Both the position numbers and the translations under genes were made by a program. A DNA stretch of 43,150 nt, taken from NCBI GenBank assembly GCA_017626815.1, contig JAGAHY010000062.1, positions 1-43,150 on the forward strand. The letters are read 5' to 3'. A model generated the notes under the pieces. That model ran no database searches and was not told the DNA's origin. It saw only the letters and a list, made by a program, of their open reading frames with translations. Shown here piece by piece: positions 32,501 through 41,440 of this stretch; the first letter of the stretch is position 1; each line of letters begins with the position of its first letter. The DNA is from Bacilli bacterium (GTDB taxonomy: Bacteria; Bacillota_I; Bacilli_A; RFN20; CAG-826).

Positions 32501-34412
32501 ACCTATGAATCCTAATGCGAAGAAGCTTTCCGGCAAAGAAGCCGCCGCTATCTTCAAGCGCATCTTCTCGTTGATGTTTAAGCGTTACCCCGGCTTAATC
32601 ATCCTTGCTGTTGTCTGTATTTTGCTCTCTTCTGGCGCCAGCGTCCTTGGCAACGTCTTCATCGGCGAAGTCCTCATCGACCAATTCATCACCCCGATGA
32701 TCGCTCACCAACAGACGGCCTTCTATGGAATTCCCATGGAACTCTCAACGATGATCTTCATCATGATTGGTGTCTACATGGTCGGCGTTATCACCGCCTA
32801 TGCTTACCAAATCATCGTTTCCCAGATCGGACAAGGCACCCAAAAGAAACTTCGTGACGAGCTCTTTGAAAAGATGGAGAAACTGCCTCTCTCTTACTTT
32901 GACCGCCGTCCCGTGGGCGACATCATGTCCGTCTATACCAACGATATCGACACTCTCCGCGAGATGATTTCCCGCGTCTTACCGACTTTGGTCCAATCTC
33001 TCGTGAGCATGGTTGCCTCCATGGTCGCAATGATTGCCTTGCATGAGTGGTGGTTGATCTTAGTTATCGTTGCTTTCTTGTTCCTCATCCTCTTCTTCGT
33101 GATGACCATAACCAAGCGTTCCAGCCGTTATTTCATCGGTCAGCAACTAGCCCTTGGCCGCACCAACGGCTACATCGAAGAAATGATCTCTGGCCAAAAA
33201 GTCATCAAGGTCTTCAACCATGAGCCCGAGACGAAAGAAGGCTTCGACAAATTGAACGACGAACTCTGCGGATATACCACAAAAGCCGTGCAGTTCTCCA
33301 ATATCTTGGGCCCTGTCGTCAATGGTTTAGCCAACTTCCAATACGTCTTTATCGCCCTTATCGGCGGCCTGTCTTTGGCCTTTGGCGTCATGGATAAGCC
33401 GGGCGTCATCCTTTCCTACATGCAACTTGGCCGCTCCTTCGCCATGCCAATTAACCAACTCGCCATGAACGTGAATATGTTGATTCTGGCCATGGCTGGC
33501 GGGCAACGCATCTTCGAGCTCATGGATCAAAAGCCTGAGGTCGATGACGGCTATGTTACCCTCGTCGATGCCGAGGAAGGCCCTGATGGCGAACCCGTTG
33601 AAGCGGATCATCGCACGGGCAAATGGGCTTGGAAACACCCCCATACCGATGGCTCTGCCACGACTTATGCTTGGCTGAAAGGCAAAATCAATCTCTATGA
33701 CGTTGACTTCGGCTATGTGCCGGGCAAAATCGTCCTTCACGACATTAGTCTCTATGCAAAGCCTGGCCAAAAAGTTGCCTTTGTCGGTCCGACGGGCGCA
33801 GGTAAGACAACCGTCACCAATTTGTTGAACCGTTTCTATGACATCGAGGATGGCAAAATCCGTTTCGATGACATCAACATCAACAAAATCAAAAAGCACG
33901 ACCTTAGGCGCGCTATGGGTATGGTTTTGCAAGAAACCAACCTGTTTACGGGGACTGTGCGCGAGAATATTGCCTACGGTAATCCTGACGCGACAGATGA
34001 AGACGTCGTACGGGCCGCTGAACTAGCGAATGCAGACAATTTCATCCGCATGTTGCCAAATGGCTATGACACCGTCCTTTATGGCGCAGGAGCGGGGCTA
34101 TCTCAGGGCCAGCGTCAGCTAATTTCCATCGCCCGTGCCGCCTGCACCAACCCGCCCGTCCTCATCTTGGATGAAGCAACTTCCTCCATCGACTCGCGTA
34201 CCGAAGCCCTCGTTCAAAAGGGCATGGATGCGATTATGAAGGGCAGGACCGTGTTTGTTATTGCACACCGCCTATCCACCATTCAGAATTCCAACGTGAT
34301 TATGGTCTTGGAAAATGGCCACATCATCGAGCGCGGCGATCACCAGGCCTTATTGGAACAAAAAGGCAAATACTACCAGCTCTATACGGGCGGCCAAGTT
34401 ACCTCGGAGTAA
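32490..34412 (+). CDS. ABC exporter half-transporter, catalytically complete subunit
   Basis: The 640-residue protein has six membrane helices and an ATPase domain with canonical Walker A GPTGAGKT, signature LSQGQRQL, Walker B ILDEATSSID and switch His in VIAHRLST. Between the membrane and ATPase domains it has an insertion of about 40 residues (EEGPDGEPVEADHRTGKW region) seen in some LmrD/YheH-like subunits. It pairs with the degenerate subunit upstream, with which it overlaps by 11 bases; GGAGGAGGTGAT gives a very strong ribosome site. The MarR gene, this pair and probably glyA form one transcript. Confidence 0.88.
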   Translation: MPRRPMNPNAKKLSGKEAAAIFKRIFSLMFKRYPGLIILAVVCILLSSGASVLGNVFIGEVLIDQFITPMIAHQQTAFYGIPMELSTMIFIMIGVYMVGVITAYAYQIIVSQIGQGTQKKLRDELFEKMEKLPLSYFDRRPVGDIMSVYTNDIDTLREMISRVLPTLVQSLVSMVASMVAMIALHEWWLILVIVAFLFLILFFVMTITKRSSRYFIGQQLALGRTNGYIEEMISGQKVIKVFNHEPETKEGFDKLNDELCGYTTKAVQFSNILGPVVNGLANFQYVFIALIGGLSLAFGVMDKPGVILSYMQLGRSFAMPINQLAMNVNMLILAMAGGQRIFELMDQKPEVDDGYVTLVDAEEGPDGEPVEADHRTGKWAWKHPHTDGSATTYAWLKGKINLYDVDFGYVPGKIVLHDISLYAKPGQKVAFVGPTGAGKTTVTNLLNRFYDIEDGKIRFDDININKIKKHDLRRAMGMVLQETNLFTGTVRENIAYGNPDATDEDVVRAAELANADNFIRMLPNGYDTVLYGAGAGLSQGQRQLISIARAACTNPPVLILDEATSSIDSRTEALVQKGMDAIMKGRTVFVIAHRLSTIQNSNVIMVLENGHIIERGDHQALLEQKGKYYQLYTGGQVTSE

Positions 34413-34417
34413 ATACT

Positions 34418-35656
34418 ATGGACTACGAAATCAAACGTTTAGAGGAGCTTGAGCTTCAACGTCAAAACGAAGGCATTGAACTCATCGCTTCCGAGAATTA
34501 TCCTTCTGTCAGCGTACGAGAGGCGCAAGGCAGCATCTTCACCGCGAAGTATGCGGAAGGCTATCCGGGCAGACGTTATTATGGCGGCTGCGTGGTGGTC
34601 GATGAATTGGAGAATCTCGCGATCGAACGCTGCAAAAAGCTCTTTAATGTTGCCTTTGCTAATGTGCAACCACATTCCGGCTCGCAAGCCAATTTCGCTG
34701 CATATCGCGCACTTTTACAACCAAATGGTAAGGTTTTGTCGCTGACGTTAAATGATGGCGGCCACCTTACTCATGGCTCTGGCGTCTCTTTCTCCGCGAA
34801 TACCTATAACTTCTGCTTCTACCCGCTTGGGGAAGATGCTCACCTCGACTACAACATCATCCGCGAGAAACTGTTTGAAGAAAAACCTGACCTGCTTCTC
34901 GCTGGTTATAGCGCCTATCCTTACGCGATTGACTTCAAGAGAATGCGCGAGCTTGTGGACGAGTACAACAAGGCTACAGGCTCTAACTGCCGCTTCATGG
35001 TTGACATGGCTCATATCGCGGGACAAGTCGCCGCGGGTAAATGCCAAAACCCCTGCGATTACGCTGACGTTGTCACTTCTACGACCCATAAGACCCTTCG
35101 CGGTCCGCGCGGCGGATTAATTCTCACTAATGACCCTGAACTCGCCAAGAAGATCAATTCCGCGGTCTTCCCTTATTCCCAAGGCGGACCGTTGGAACAT
35201 GTCATTGCCGCTAAGGCCACCGTCTTCGCGGAAGATGATACCCCAGAGTTCAAAGCCTATTTTGACCGCGTCTTAGAAAACACCAAGGCCTGCAACGATG
35301 AACTTGCCCGCTTAGGCTGCATGGTCTCGGGCACGGAGAACCACCTCTTCTTGCTCAATGTTCTTGGCTCGTTTGGCGTCAATGGCCTTGAAGCTCAGAC
35401 CCGCCTGGAAGAAGTCGGCATCACGACCAACAAGAATATGCTCCATGGCGATACCTTGTCTCCAAAATATACTTCGGGTATCCGCGTTGGCTTTGCTGCC
35501 GCGACTTCTAGGGGCTGCACCAAACAAGACGCCGAAGAAATCGCGCACATTATCTACGAGACATTATCCAACCCTAATGTTGATGTTGAAGCGATGAAAG
35601 CGCGCAGCAAAAAGATCGCCTCCAAATGGACGGACATTTCAAAACTTGAGTATTAA
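34418..35656 (+). CDS. glyA: Serine hydroxymethyltransferase
   Basis: The 412-residue PLP enzyme interconverts serine and glycine with tetrahydrofolate, feeding one-carbon units. LIASENYPS at the N-terminus, MVDMAHIAGQVAAG, and the PLP lysine in STTHKTLRGPRGG (Lys225) are all present, and length fits. It begins five bases after the exporter stop with GGAG upstream, which is odd company for a drug-type exporter and may simply reflect read-through. A strong terminator follows. Confidence 0.96.
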   Translation: MDYEIKRLEELELQRQNEGIELIASENYPSVSVREAQGSIFTAKYAEGYPGRRYYGGCVVVDELENLAIERCKKLFNVAFANVQPHSGSQANFAAYRALLQPNGKVLSLTLNDGGHLTHGSGVSFSANTYNFCFYPLGEDAHLDYNIIREKLFEEKPDLLLAGYSAYPYAIDFKRMRELVDEYNKATGSNCRFMVDMAHIAGQVAAGKCQNPCDYADVVTSTTHKTLRGPRGGLILTNDPELAKKINSAVFPYSQGGPLEHVIAAKATVFAEDDTPEFKAYFDRVLENTKACNDELARLGCMVSGTENHLFLLNVLGSFGVNGLEAQTRLEEVGITTNKNMLHGDTLSPKYTSGIRVGFAAATSRGCTKQDAEEIAHIIYETLSNPNVDVEAMKARSKKIASKWTDISKLEY

Positions 35657-35718
35657 TTTCGAAATTTAATCCGAGTTTTGCAGAGTTCCACGCGAATTTG
35701 CTGCAGATTTCTAAAAAT

Positions 35719-35781
35719 ACCAAGCAGTTGCAAATCCCTCATTTTCTCAAGGAGGAAGGATTGAAATTGCTTGGTTTTTTT
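35719..35781 (+). terminator. Rho-independent terminator of glyA
   Basis: ACCAAGCA (35719-35726) pairs with TGCTTGGT (35768-35775), with AAATCC/GGATT further inside, followed by seven T. Confidence 0.75.
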
Positions 35782-35793
35782 CCTTCCGTTCGT

Positions 35794-35862
35794 CGCCTTT
35801 TATAAAGGCGGATGAGTTTCTTCTGCTTTCACTTCTTGCGCGGGTGCGTTAAGATTACGCAC
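35794..35862 (+). promoter_or_regulatory. lysS promoter region with two palindromes
   Basis: CGCCTTT-TAT-AAAGGCG lies at 35794-35810. Further on TTTCAC-17-TAAGAT forms the likely promoter, and its -10 (35850-35855) is exactly the centre of GTGCGT-taagatt-ACGCAC (35844-35862). No T-box is visible; the leader is short. Confidence 0.45.
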
Positions 35863-35884
35863 GCCAAATAGGAGGCTACGAAAC

Positions 35885-37369
35885 ATGGAAGAAAAACTGA
35901 CAGACCAAGAACAAGCTCGCTTGGACAAACTCCCCAAATATGAGGAACTCGGAGTCGATCCTTTTGGTAAGCGTTACGACTGGAAGGACCGCATCTGCGA
36001 CATCCGCGCCAAATATGGCGATATGGATGCCGAGGCTTTAGCCGCCGCGAATGTGGAAGTGGATGTGGCGGGCCGTCTATTGGCCATCCGTCGCATGGGC
36101 AAAGCGTCCTTCGTGAACATCAAAGACGAATACGGTAACGTCCAGGCTTGGCTTGGCCGCGATGTCGTCGGCGAGGAGAGCTATAACGTCTTCAAACTCG
36201 CGGACTTAGGCGATATCGTCGGCTTAAAGGGAACCTTGATGAAATCCCATACGGGCGAACTCACCATCCGCGTCACCGGCTACACCCACATCACCAAATG
36301 CTTGAAACCTCTCCCTGAGAAGTTCCATGGTTTGACCGATACCGAAGACCGTTTCCGGAAACGTTATCTCGACCTCATTGTGAATGATGATTCGAGGAAG
36401 ATTGCGATCTTAAGACCGGCGATTATCAAAGAAATCCGTCGTTATTGCGATGACCTCGGCTTTGTCGAGGTGGAAACCCCGGTTCTTTCCCCGATTGTCG
36501 GCGGTGCTGCGGCGCGTCCGTTCATCACCCATCATAACGCCCTCGACAAAGACTTTTATCTAAGAATTGCGACCGAATTGAACTTAAAGAAAGCCATGAT
36601 CGGCGGTATTGACCGCGTCTATGAAATCGGCCGTATCTTCCGTAACGAAGGTATCGACACCCGTCATAACCCTGAATTCACCACCATCGAGCTTTACCAA
36701 GCTTATGGCGACCTTCGTTCCATGCAAGAATGGATGGAGAACCTGTTAAAACTTCTCGCGAAAAAGATCCTGGGCACCGACAAAGTCACTTGGGGTGAGC
36801 ACGAACTCGATTTCTCCGTCCCCTTCAAGAGCATCTCCATGTGCGATGCTATCTTAGAAGCCACGGGTATCGACTTCCGCCAGCCCATGACCTTTGAAGA
36901 AGCGGTGGCCTTAGCCAAAAAACACCACGTTGAGTTGCAGGATTCCTGGAATTCCGTCGGTTACATCATCCAAGCCTTCTTTGATGAATTCGTCGAAAAG
37001 ACGCTCATCCAGCCGACCTTCATCCATACCTATCCGATCGAGGTCTCCCCGTTGACCAAGAAGACCGAAGATCCGCGCTTCGTCGACCGTTTCGAGATCT
37101 TCATCTGCGGCATGGAATTCGCCAATGCCTATAGCGAGCTCAATAACCCCTTCGACCAGAAGGAGCGTTTCGAGGCTCAACTCGCCGCGAAGGGCAGGGG
37201 CGATGAAGAGGCCAACGACATGGACCTCTCCTTCCTCGACGCGATGCGCTATGGCATGCCTCCCGCCGGCGGTATTGGCTTAGGTATCGACCGTCTCTGC
37301 ATGCTTCTTTGCAACGTAGACAACATCCGTGAAGTCTTGCTCTTCCCCACGATGCGCGACGAAAAATAA
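35885..37369 (+). CDS. lysS: Lysyl-tRNA synthetase, class II
   Basis: The 494-residue enzyme charges tRNA-Lys. It has an N-terminal OB-fold anticodon domain (about 55-150, VDVAGRLLAIRRMGKASF) and a class II catalytic core with motif 2 FRNEGIDTRHNPEFTTIE (252-269) and motif 3 GIGLGIDRLCMLL near the end. Its place after dusB agrees with the Bacillus order. TAGGAGG lies eleven bases before the ATG. Confidence 0.96.
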   Translation: MEEKLTDQEQARLDKLPKYEELGVDPFGKRYDWKDRICDIRAKYGDMDAEALAAANVEVDVAGRLLAIRRMGKASFVNIKDEYGNVQAWLGRDVVGEESYNVFKLADLGDIVGLKGTLMKSHTGELTIRVTGYTHITKCLKPLPEKFHGLTDTEDRFRKRYLDLIVNDDSRKIAILRPAIIKEIRRYCDDLGFVEVETPVLSPIVGGAAARPFITHHNALDKDFYLRIATELNLKKAMIGGIDRVYEIGRIFRNEGIDTRHNPEFTTIELYQAYGDLRSMQEWMENLLKLLAKKILGTDKVTWGEHELDFSVPFKSISMCDAILEATGIDFRQPMTFEEAVALAKKHHVELQDSWNSVGYIIQAFFDEFVEKTLIQPTFIHTYPIEVSPLTKKTEDPRFVDRFEIFICGMEFANAYSELNNPFDQKERFEAQLAAKGRGDEEANDMDLSFLDAMRYGMPPAGGIGLGIDRLCMLLCNVDNIREVLLFPTMRDEK

Positions 37370-37391
37370 ACAAATTCCAAATATTTTTGTC

Positions 37392-37442
37392 AAAAATCGA
37401 ATTTTCCTGCATATAGGTTAAGTAGGAGGATTCGATTTTTTC
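37392..37442 (+). terminator. Hairpin after lysS with a ribosome site in its loop
   Basis: AAAAATCGAAT (37392-37402) and ATTCGATTTTT (37430-37440) form an 11-bp stem ending in T. The 27-base loop carries AGGAGG (37424-37429), 14 bases before the next ATG. It can act as the lysS terminator and could also affect translation of the next gene. TTGTCA-17-CATATA in the same place may be a promoter. Confidence 0.55.
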
Positions 37443-37443
37443 T

Positions 37444-37887
37444 ATGACGAACATAACCCAACAAAGGAACCTCGAAAGCAGGTTCATCCAATTTCTCAAC
37501 CAAATCATCCATGACCGGACCATGGTCTTCCCCCGCACCAAAAAGGAAGATACCGTAAACGAAACTTTGTTAAAAGCCAACGCCTTTTACGCCAAGGTTT
37601 TACTTGATGCCTGTTTGGGCATTGAACCTACCCTATCCCAATTTGAAAACAGCGGTTTTGAAGAAGGGGATGATGCCGTGTTCCAAGGTGCAGTCTACCT
37701 CTATTACAAATGGAAGAAATTGGACCATAGAGAAGTGACCCGTATGTATTGCGAGTATTTGAACCGTCTCATGCAAAAGGCGGGACTTGCGAAGACCAGC
37801 GTTATGGATAGGGCTGTGACCAGCATCAACGGCCGTCAGGGCGAAATCTTGGCTGCGATCAAGGAAATGACCCAAAGCCACGCCTAA
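37444..37887 (+). CDS. Hypothetical protein, helical, soluble
   Basis: I do not recognise this 147-residue protein. It lacks a signal peptide and membrane segments and looks mostly alpha-helical, with ANAFYAKVLLDACLGIEPTLSQF, YLYYKWKKLDHREVTRMY and a basic LNRLMQKAGLAK. A NusB-like fold was considered but no motif supports it. The AGGAGG upstream is 14 bases from the ATG, farther than usual, and lies in the loop of a hairpin. It is convergent with the subtilase gene. Confidence 0.6.
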   Translation: MTNITQQRNLESRFIQFLNQIIHDRTMVFPRTKKEDTVNETLLKANAFYAKVLLDACLGIEPTLSQFENSGFEEGDDAVFQGAVYLYYKWKKLDHREVTRMYCEYLNRLMQKAGLAKTSVMDRAVTSINGRQGEILAAIKEMTQSHA

Positions 37888-37903
37888 AGGCCTCATCGGG
37901 CTT

Positions 37904-40900
37904 TTAATCGGCCTTGCGCTTGATGTATGCCAGTAGCAGCGGTGCCCCAATGGCCAAGGTGACGAAGATAACAGTAGGCAACATCCCAATGTCGTCCTGT
38001 GTCTCCTGCGATCCGCGGGAAGGGGCAAATGCCATAACTCCTGTGGGGGTGGCTTGTATGGATCTACCTTGATTCTGCGCCCAGGCAAGCAGTCTTTCAC
38101 GCGCTTTCGTGATGGTATAGGCGTTGCTGTTAAAGAAGAGCGTTTGTTCCTCCTCAGGCATCAATTCGTAAATATTTAAAGCGGTATCTATTTTGCTGAT
38201 GCATTGATTTTCTGTGTCTTCGTACATCAAGTAATTGGCCAGATTGGTTGCCGTCTCAGCGGATTTGAAAGACAGCTGAATGGAAGCGATATTGGTATAG
38301 GCGGTTATGGTCTTCCCGACATAGTCCAGTTTGAAATAGCGGTAGTTGCCTTGCGCTAAAAGTGAAGTGGAGTAGTCAACGTAGTTTTGTCCATCAACGC
38401 TGATGCGAAGATTTGGCACGCAGCCATCACCGCTCCTTCTTGTTATGGTGATTTGTGTTAGTGGCGCGGCAAGTGCTTCGTCGTTGCGAATGTAGCCCGT
38501 GTTGTCTTTGCCGAAGGAAAGATAGGTGGTCCCGCCTGTTTTATAACCATAAGCTTTAGCGACTTCATAACGGACATTGCCTAAGGTGATGTTGCCCGTA
38601 TAGACCGTGTCCGCAGCCGTGTAGCCTGTTAACGCTGAGGCAAAGTCGCCGGAGGAATAGGTGACGTTTGTCGCACTAGGAGAAACGTATGTGATGCGGC
38701 TTGTCTTGAACGTAAAGTCATAGGTTTCGTTATTGAACTGAATGTGGCCGGTTACAAGTTTCAATGCGCCGCCTGGAGACGTATCTTCATAAGTAACCAA
38801 ATGGGGCTCGAATTCAAACTCATTGGTCGTTTCGATAAGCCCGCTGTTATAGTGAATTTTGCAAGTAATATCCGACTTTTGCAGGGTTTCTCCGGGCGAA
38901 AACACTTTATTTACTGTGCTGACTTCAACCTCGGTAATCGCTACTTGCAAGACATTGACGATGACTTGTGCCGTTTTCGTTACGCCGTCTTCGGAATAAG
39001 AAATAGTGATTGTTTGATTTCCAGACGAAGAGGAATCGTAGCCGTTGATGAAGAAATTATTTACTACTTCTGGATCGAAATAGGGGTCGGTGTAATATGC
39101 GGTGACGTTAAAGGAATTTGTCGTCAGGGTATCGCCGACATAAATGTTTCCACCTGTATAAGCGGCGACAATATGATCTAGTTTCTTTGTGTGCTGGGCC
39201 GTATCTTTCAAGCGGTACATTTCTAATGTGCCGGCAAAACCGGAATCATACGTTTTCCATCGTGGAGACCCGCTATTGAATTTGATGGAGTAAGTGCTTC
39301 CGTTAACGTTGATGACTTGATTGGTAAAACCAATCGCCCACGACGTGTTGTCGGTTCCGTTTGTGAGTTCTTTGGCTTTATACCCAAGGAGGTTTCCATT
39401 GCTCTTTTGCTTCAATGTCCAAGAGCCACTGCTTCCGCCAAGGACAAATGATTCATAGCCTGCGGGCAGGGTGGTTATGGTTCCGTTGCTAAACGTTGCG
39501 CCGGAAATCGCGGTTAAATAAGCGCCGTTAAGCGGGCCGCAAACATATCCGGAGGAACTATCTGCAAATAAGTATTCGTCACCAACTTTAAGATCGGCTA
39601 ACGATGTCACTTTCACAAATTTCTTAACGGGCTCAAGTATCGGATCTCCGCCCGATCCAACATGCACCGTCATGGTGACTGCAGGGGTAAGTACCGCCTC
39701 GCTATAGCACGTGATGGTGGCGGTTCCGCTGCCTACTGCAGTTACTAAGCCTGACTCTTCATCTACTATTGCGACGGCTTCGTTGCTCGATTCAAAAAGG
39801 ACGTAAGTATTGGTCGCGCCCGCTGGCTCGAATTCGGTTTGCAGCTGAAGGGTATCGCCGATGTCGAGGCTGGCTTCCTCGGGCGTTAATATCACGCTTT
39901 GAAGCAAATAAGGATTCGCGATTTTGGCGACATTAACCCTTCCATAACCGGTGGTTTTATCCCATCCAGTTTCACCAATATCATCGCAATTCGCGAATAA
40001 AAATTCAGAAACTTCGTCGTTGGATAGCTCGGGATGGGCTGCGCGAAGAAGCGCTACGGCACCTGCGGTAAGTGGCGAGGCGAAAGAGGTGCCCTGCGTT
40101 TCATAGTAGTCGCTGTCAGTTAAATTTGGGCCTGTCTTATACCCGTTGTTCAGGTTGACATTCGCCGTCCATACATAACCTGGCGCTACCACGTCAACGT
40201 TATTGTTTCCTGTCGGCAGATCACTGTCGGTGTTGAAGTTGGAGAAGCTAGCCATACTCGACATGGACTTTCTGCCCAATGCGCCAACGCCAATGACGCC
40301 GGCATTGCATGCGGGATAGGACTTATGGTTTGTTTTCTCGTTTCCCGCCGCCGCCACGATGACGCAATCTTTGGAATGAGCATATGAGACAGCGCTTGAT
40401 AGGGCGGTTGCCACCCCGGCTGAACCGGTTTGTTCATCTCCATAGCCGTCTGTGAACGATTCACTATAGGCACCAACTGACATATTGATGACGGATGCGC
40501 CATTATCGACGGCGTAGCGTATAGCGACGTCCATAGACGTAAAATAAAGATCACAACGTATTATTAACAAATTTACTTCTGGGGCCACACCAAGTCCACC
40601 GACGCCGTTAATCGCCGCACCGATGCAGGCGGCAGTAGCCGTTCCGTGGGAATAGTATTCGTTGTATTCTGAGTCAAAGGTATCATCATCGTGGGCGTAG
40701 TGAATGCCAACGTCAGTGACGACCGAACTTACATAATATCCTTCACTTTTGTCATGTATATAACAACTCTGCGGATTCAATACGCTGTATTGGCCGATGT
40801 TTTCATCAGTGATGCTTACGTCGTGAGCGTCAACTGTTAGAAAGTCTTCATGGTAGATATCGATTCCGGAATCGATTACAGCAACGACAATTTTGTCGTC

Positions 40901-41149
40901 ATTGCTGCCAATTCCTCGGTTATGACGCCACGTATCGCCGATACCCATTGCCGAAAAATTGAACGCATAGGCATTCGCGTATTCTGGCTCCGATAAGTAT
41001 TCATCGCCATATGCATAATCAAAGGGTGTCGCTCTTAGTCCTCCCCAATTCGCTTCTTCTGTATCCGCCTTTTTCCAAGACGAGGGCAAAGTTGCGGACA
41101 CGGATGCCAGCGATAGGGACGCAAGAGTTAAAATGGAACGAAGAATCAT
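37904..41149 (-). CDS. Subtilisin-family (S8) serine protease, multidomain, C-terminally membrane-anchored
   Basis: The 1081-residue protein has a signal peptide (to about 19), a short propeptide-like stretch, and an S8 domain at about 70-410 with Asp93 (AVIDSGID), His168 (YYSHGTA), oxyanion Asn270 (AAAGNE) and Ser355 (QGTSFASP). A Big_2-type Ig-like domain (about 417-498), a lectin-like or unknown module (about 505-650), two more Ig-like modules and a beta-rich segment follow. It ends with a hydrophobic helix and KRKAD, so it would be held in the membrane with the protease outside; no LPxTG was seen. The ATG has no Shine-Dalgarno sequence and lies seven bases after TATTAT, hence probably leaderless. 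Confidence 0.88.
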   Translation of the reverse strand: MILRSILTLASLSLASVSATLPSSWKKADTEEANWGGLRATPFDYAYGDEYLSEPEYANAYAFNFSAMGIGDTWRHNRGIGSNDDKIVVAVIDSGIDIYHEDFLTVDAHDVSITDENIGQYSVLNPQSCYIHDKSEGYYVSSVVTDVGIHYAHDDDTFDSEYNEYYSHGTATAACIGAAINGVGGLGVAPEVNLLIIRCDLYFTSMDVAIRYAVDNGASVINMSVGAYSESFTDGYGDEQTGSAGVATALSSAVSYAHSKDCVIVAAAGNEKTNHKSYPACNAGVIGVGALGRKSMSSMASFSNFNTDSDLPTGNNNVDVVAPGYVWTANVNLNNGYKTGPNLTDSDYYETQGTSFASPLTAGAVALLRAAHPELSNDEVSEFLFANCDDIGETGWDKTTGYGRVNVAKIANPYLLQSVILTPEEASLDIGDTLQLQTEFEPAGATNTYVLFESSNEAVAIVDEESGLVTAVGSGTATITCYSEAVLTPAVTMTVHVGSGGDPILEPVKKFVKVTSLADLKVGDEYLFADSSSGYVCGPLNGAYLTAISGATFSNGTITTLPAGYESFVLGGSSGSWTLKQKSNGNLLGYKAKELTNGTDNTSWAIGFTNQVINVNGSTYSIKFNSGSPRWKTYDSGFAGTLEMYRLKDTAQHTKKLDHIVAAYTGGNIYVGDTLTTNSFNVTAYYTDPYFDPEVVNNFFINGYDSSSSGNQTITISYSEDGVTKTAQVIVNVLQVAITEVEVSTVNKVFSPGETLQKSDITCKIHYNSGLIETTNEFEFEPHLVTYEDTSPGGALKLVTGHIQFNNETYDFTFKTSRITYVSPSATNVTYSSGDFASALTGYTAADTVYTGNITLGNVRYEVAKAYGYKTGGTTYLSFGKDNTGYIRNDEALAAPLTQITITRRSGDGCVPNLRISVDGQNYVDYSTSLLAQGNYRYFKLDYVGKTITAYTNIASIQLSFKSAETATNLANYLMYEDTENQCISKIDTALNIYELMPEEEQTLFFNSNAYTITKARERLLAWAQNQGRSIQATPTGVMAFAPSRGSQETQDDIGMLPTVIFVTLAIGAPLLLAYIKRKAD

Positions 41150-41156
41150 ATCGGCG

Positions 41157-41162
41157 ATAATA
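41157..41162 (-). promoter_or_regulatory. -10 box of probable leaderless promoter for the subtilase
   Basis: On the minus strand TATTAT is followed by seven bases and the ATG at 41149. A -35 is not clear. The divergent hsp20 control region lies about 180 bases away. Confidence 0.4.
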
Positions 41163-41338
41163 TAAACGCAATTTAAAAGTTGTTATATAGAAAATACGAA
41201 CATTCAAACGGTAAAAATTTTTTTCTATGCAAAAACCAGATTATTTATTCGATTTTTCGCGCGCGTATTTTATATATGGGCATAGGCAATATCGCGCGGG
41301 CGTGCTTTTAGCAGTCGGCGAAAGAAATCGTAAAATTT

Positions 41339-41365
41339 TTAGCACTCAGGTGTTGACAGTGCTAA
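41339..41365 (+). promoter_or_regulatory. CIRCE element 1 (HrcA operator)
   Basis: TTAGCACTC, nine bases, CAGTGCTAA: one mismatch from the CIRCE consensus. It overlaps the -35 of the hsp20 promoter. Confidence 0.9.
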
Positions 41366-41380
41366 AAAATGGATTATAGT
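41353..41380 (+). promoter_or_regulatory. hsp20 promoter
   Basis: TTGACA (41353-41358), 16 bases, TATAGT (41375-41380). The -35 lies in CIRCE 1 and the predicted transcription start in CIRCE 2. Confidence 0.8.
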
Positions 41381-41384
41381 ATGG

Positions 41385-41411
41385 TTAGCACTTAGGAAAC
41401 GAGAGTGCTAA
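41385..41411 (+). promoter_or_regulatory. CIRCE element 2 (HrcA operator)
   Basis: TTAGCACTT, nine bases, GAGTGCTAA: one mismatch from consensus, placed over the transcription start and the early leader. Confidence 0.9.
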
Positions 41412-41440
41412 AACAGCAAGATTGCAAAGGAGTAAAAACC

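Noticed and set aside
41405-41440. GTG start for hsp20
   Set aside because: It lies in CIRCE 2 near the predicted transcription start; ATG 41441 has AAAGGAG and the family N-terminus.
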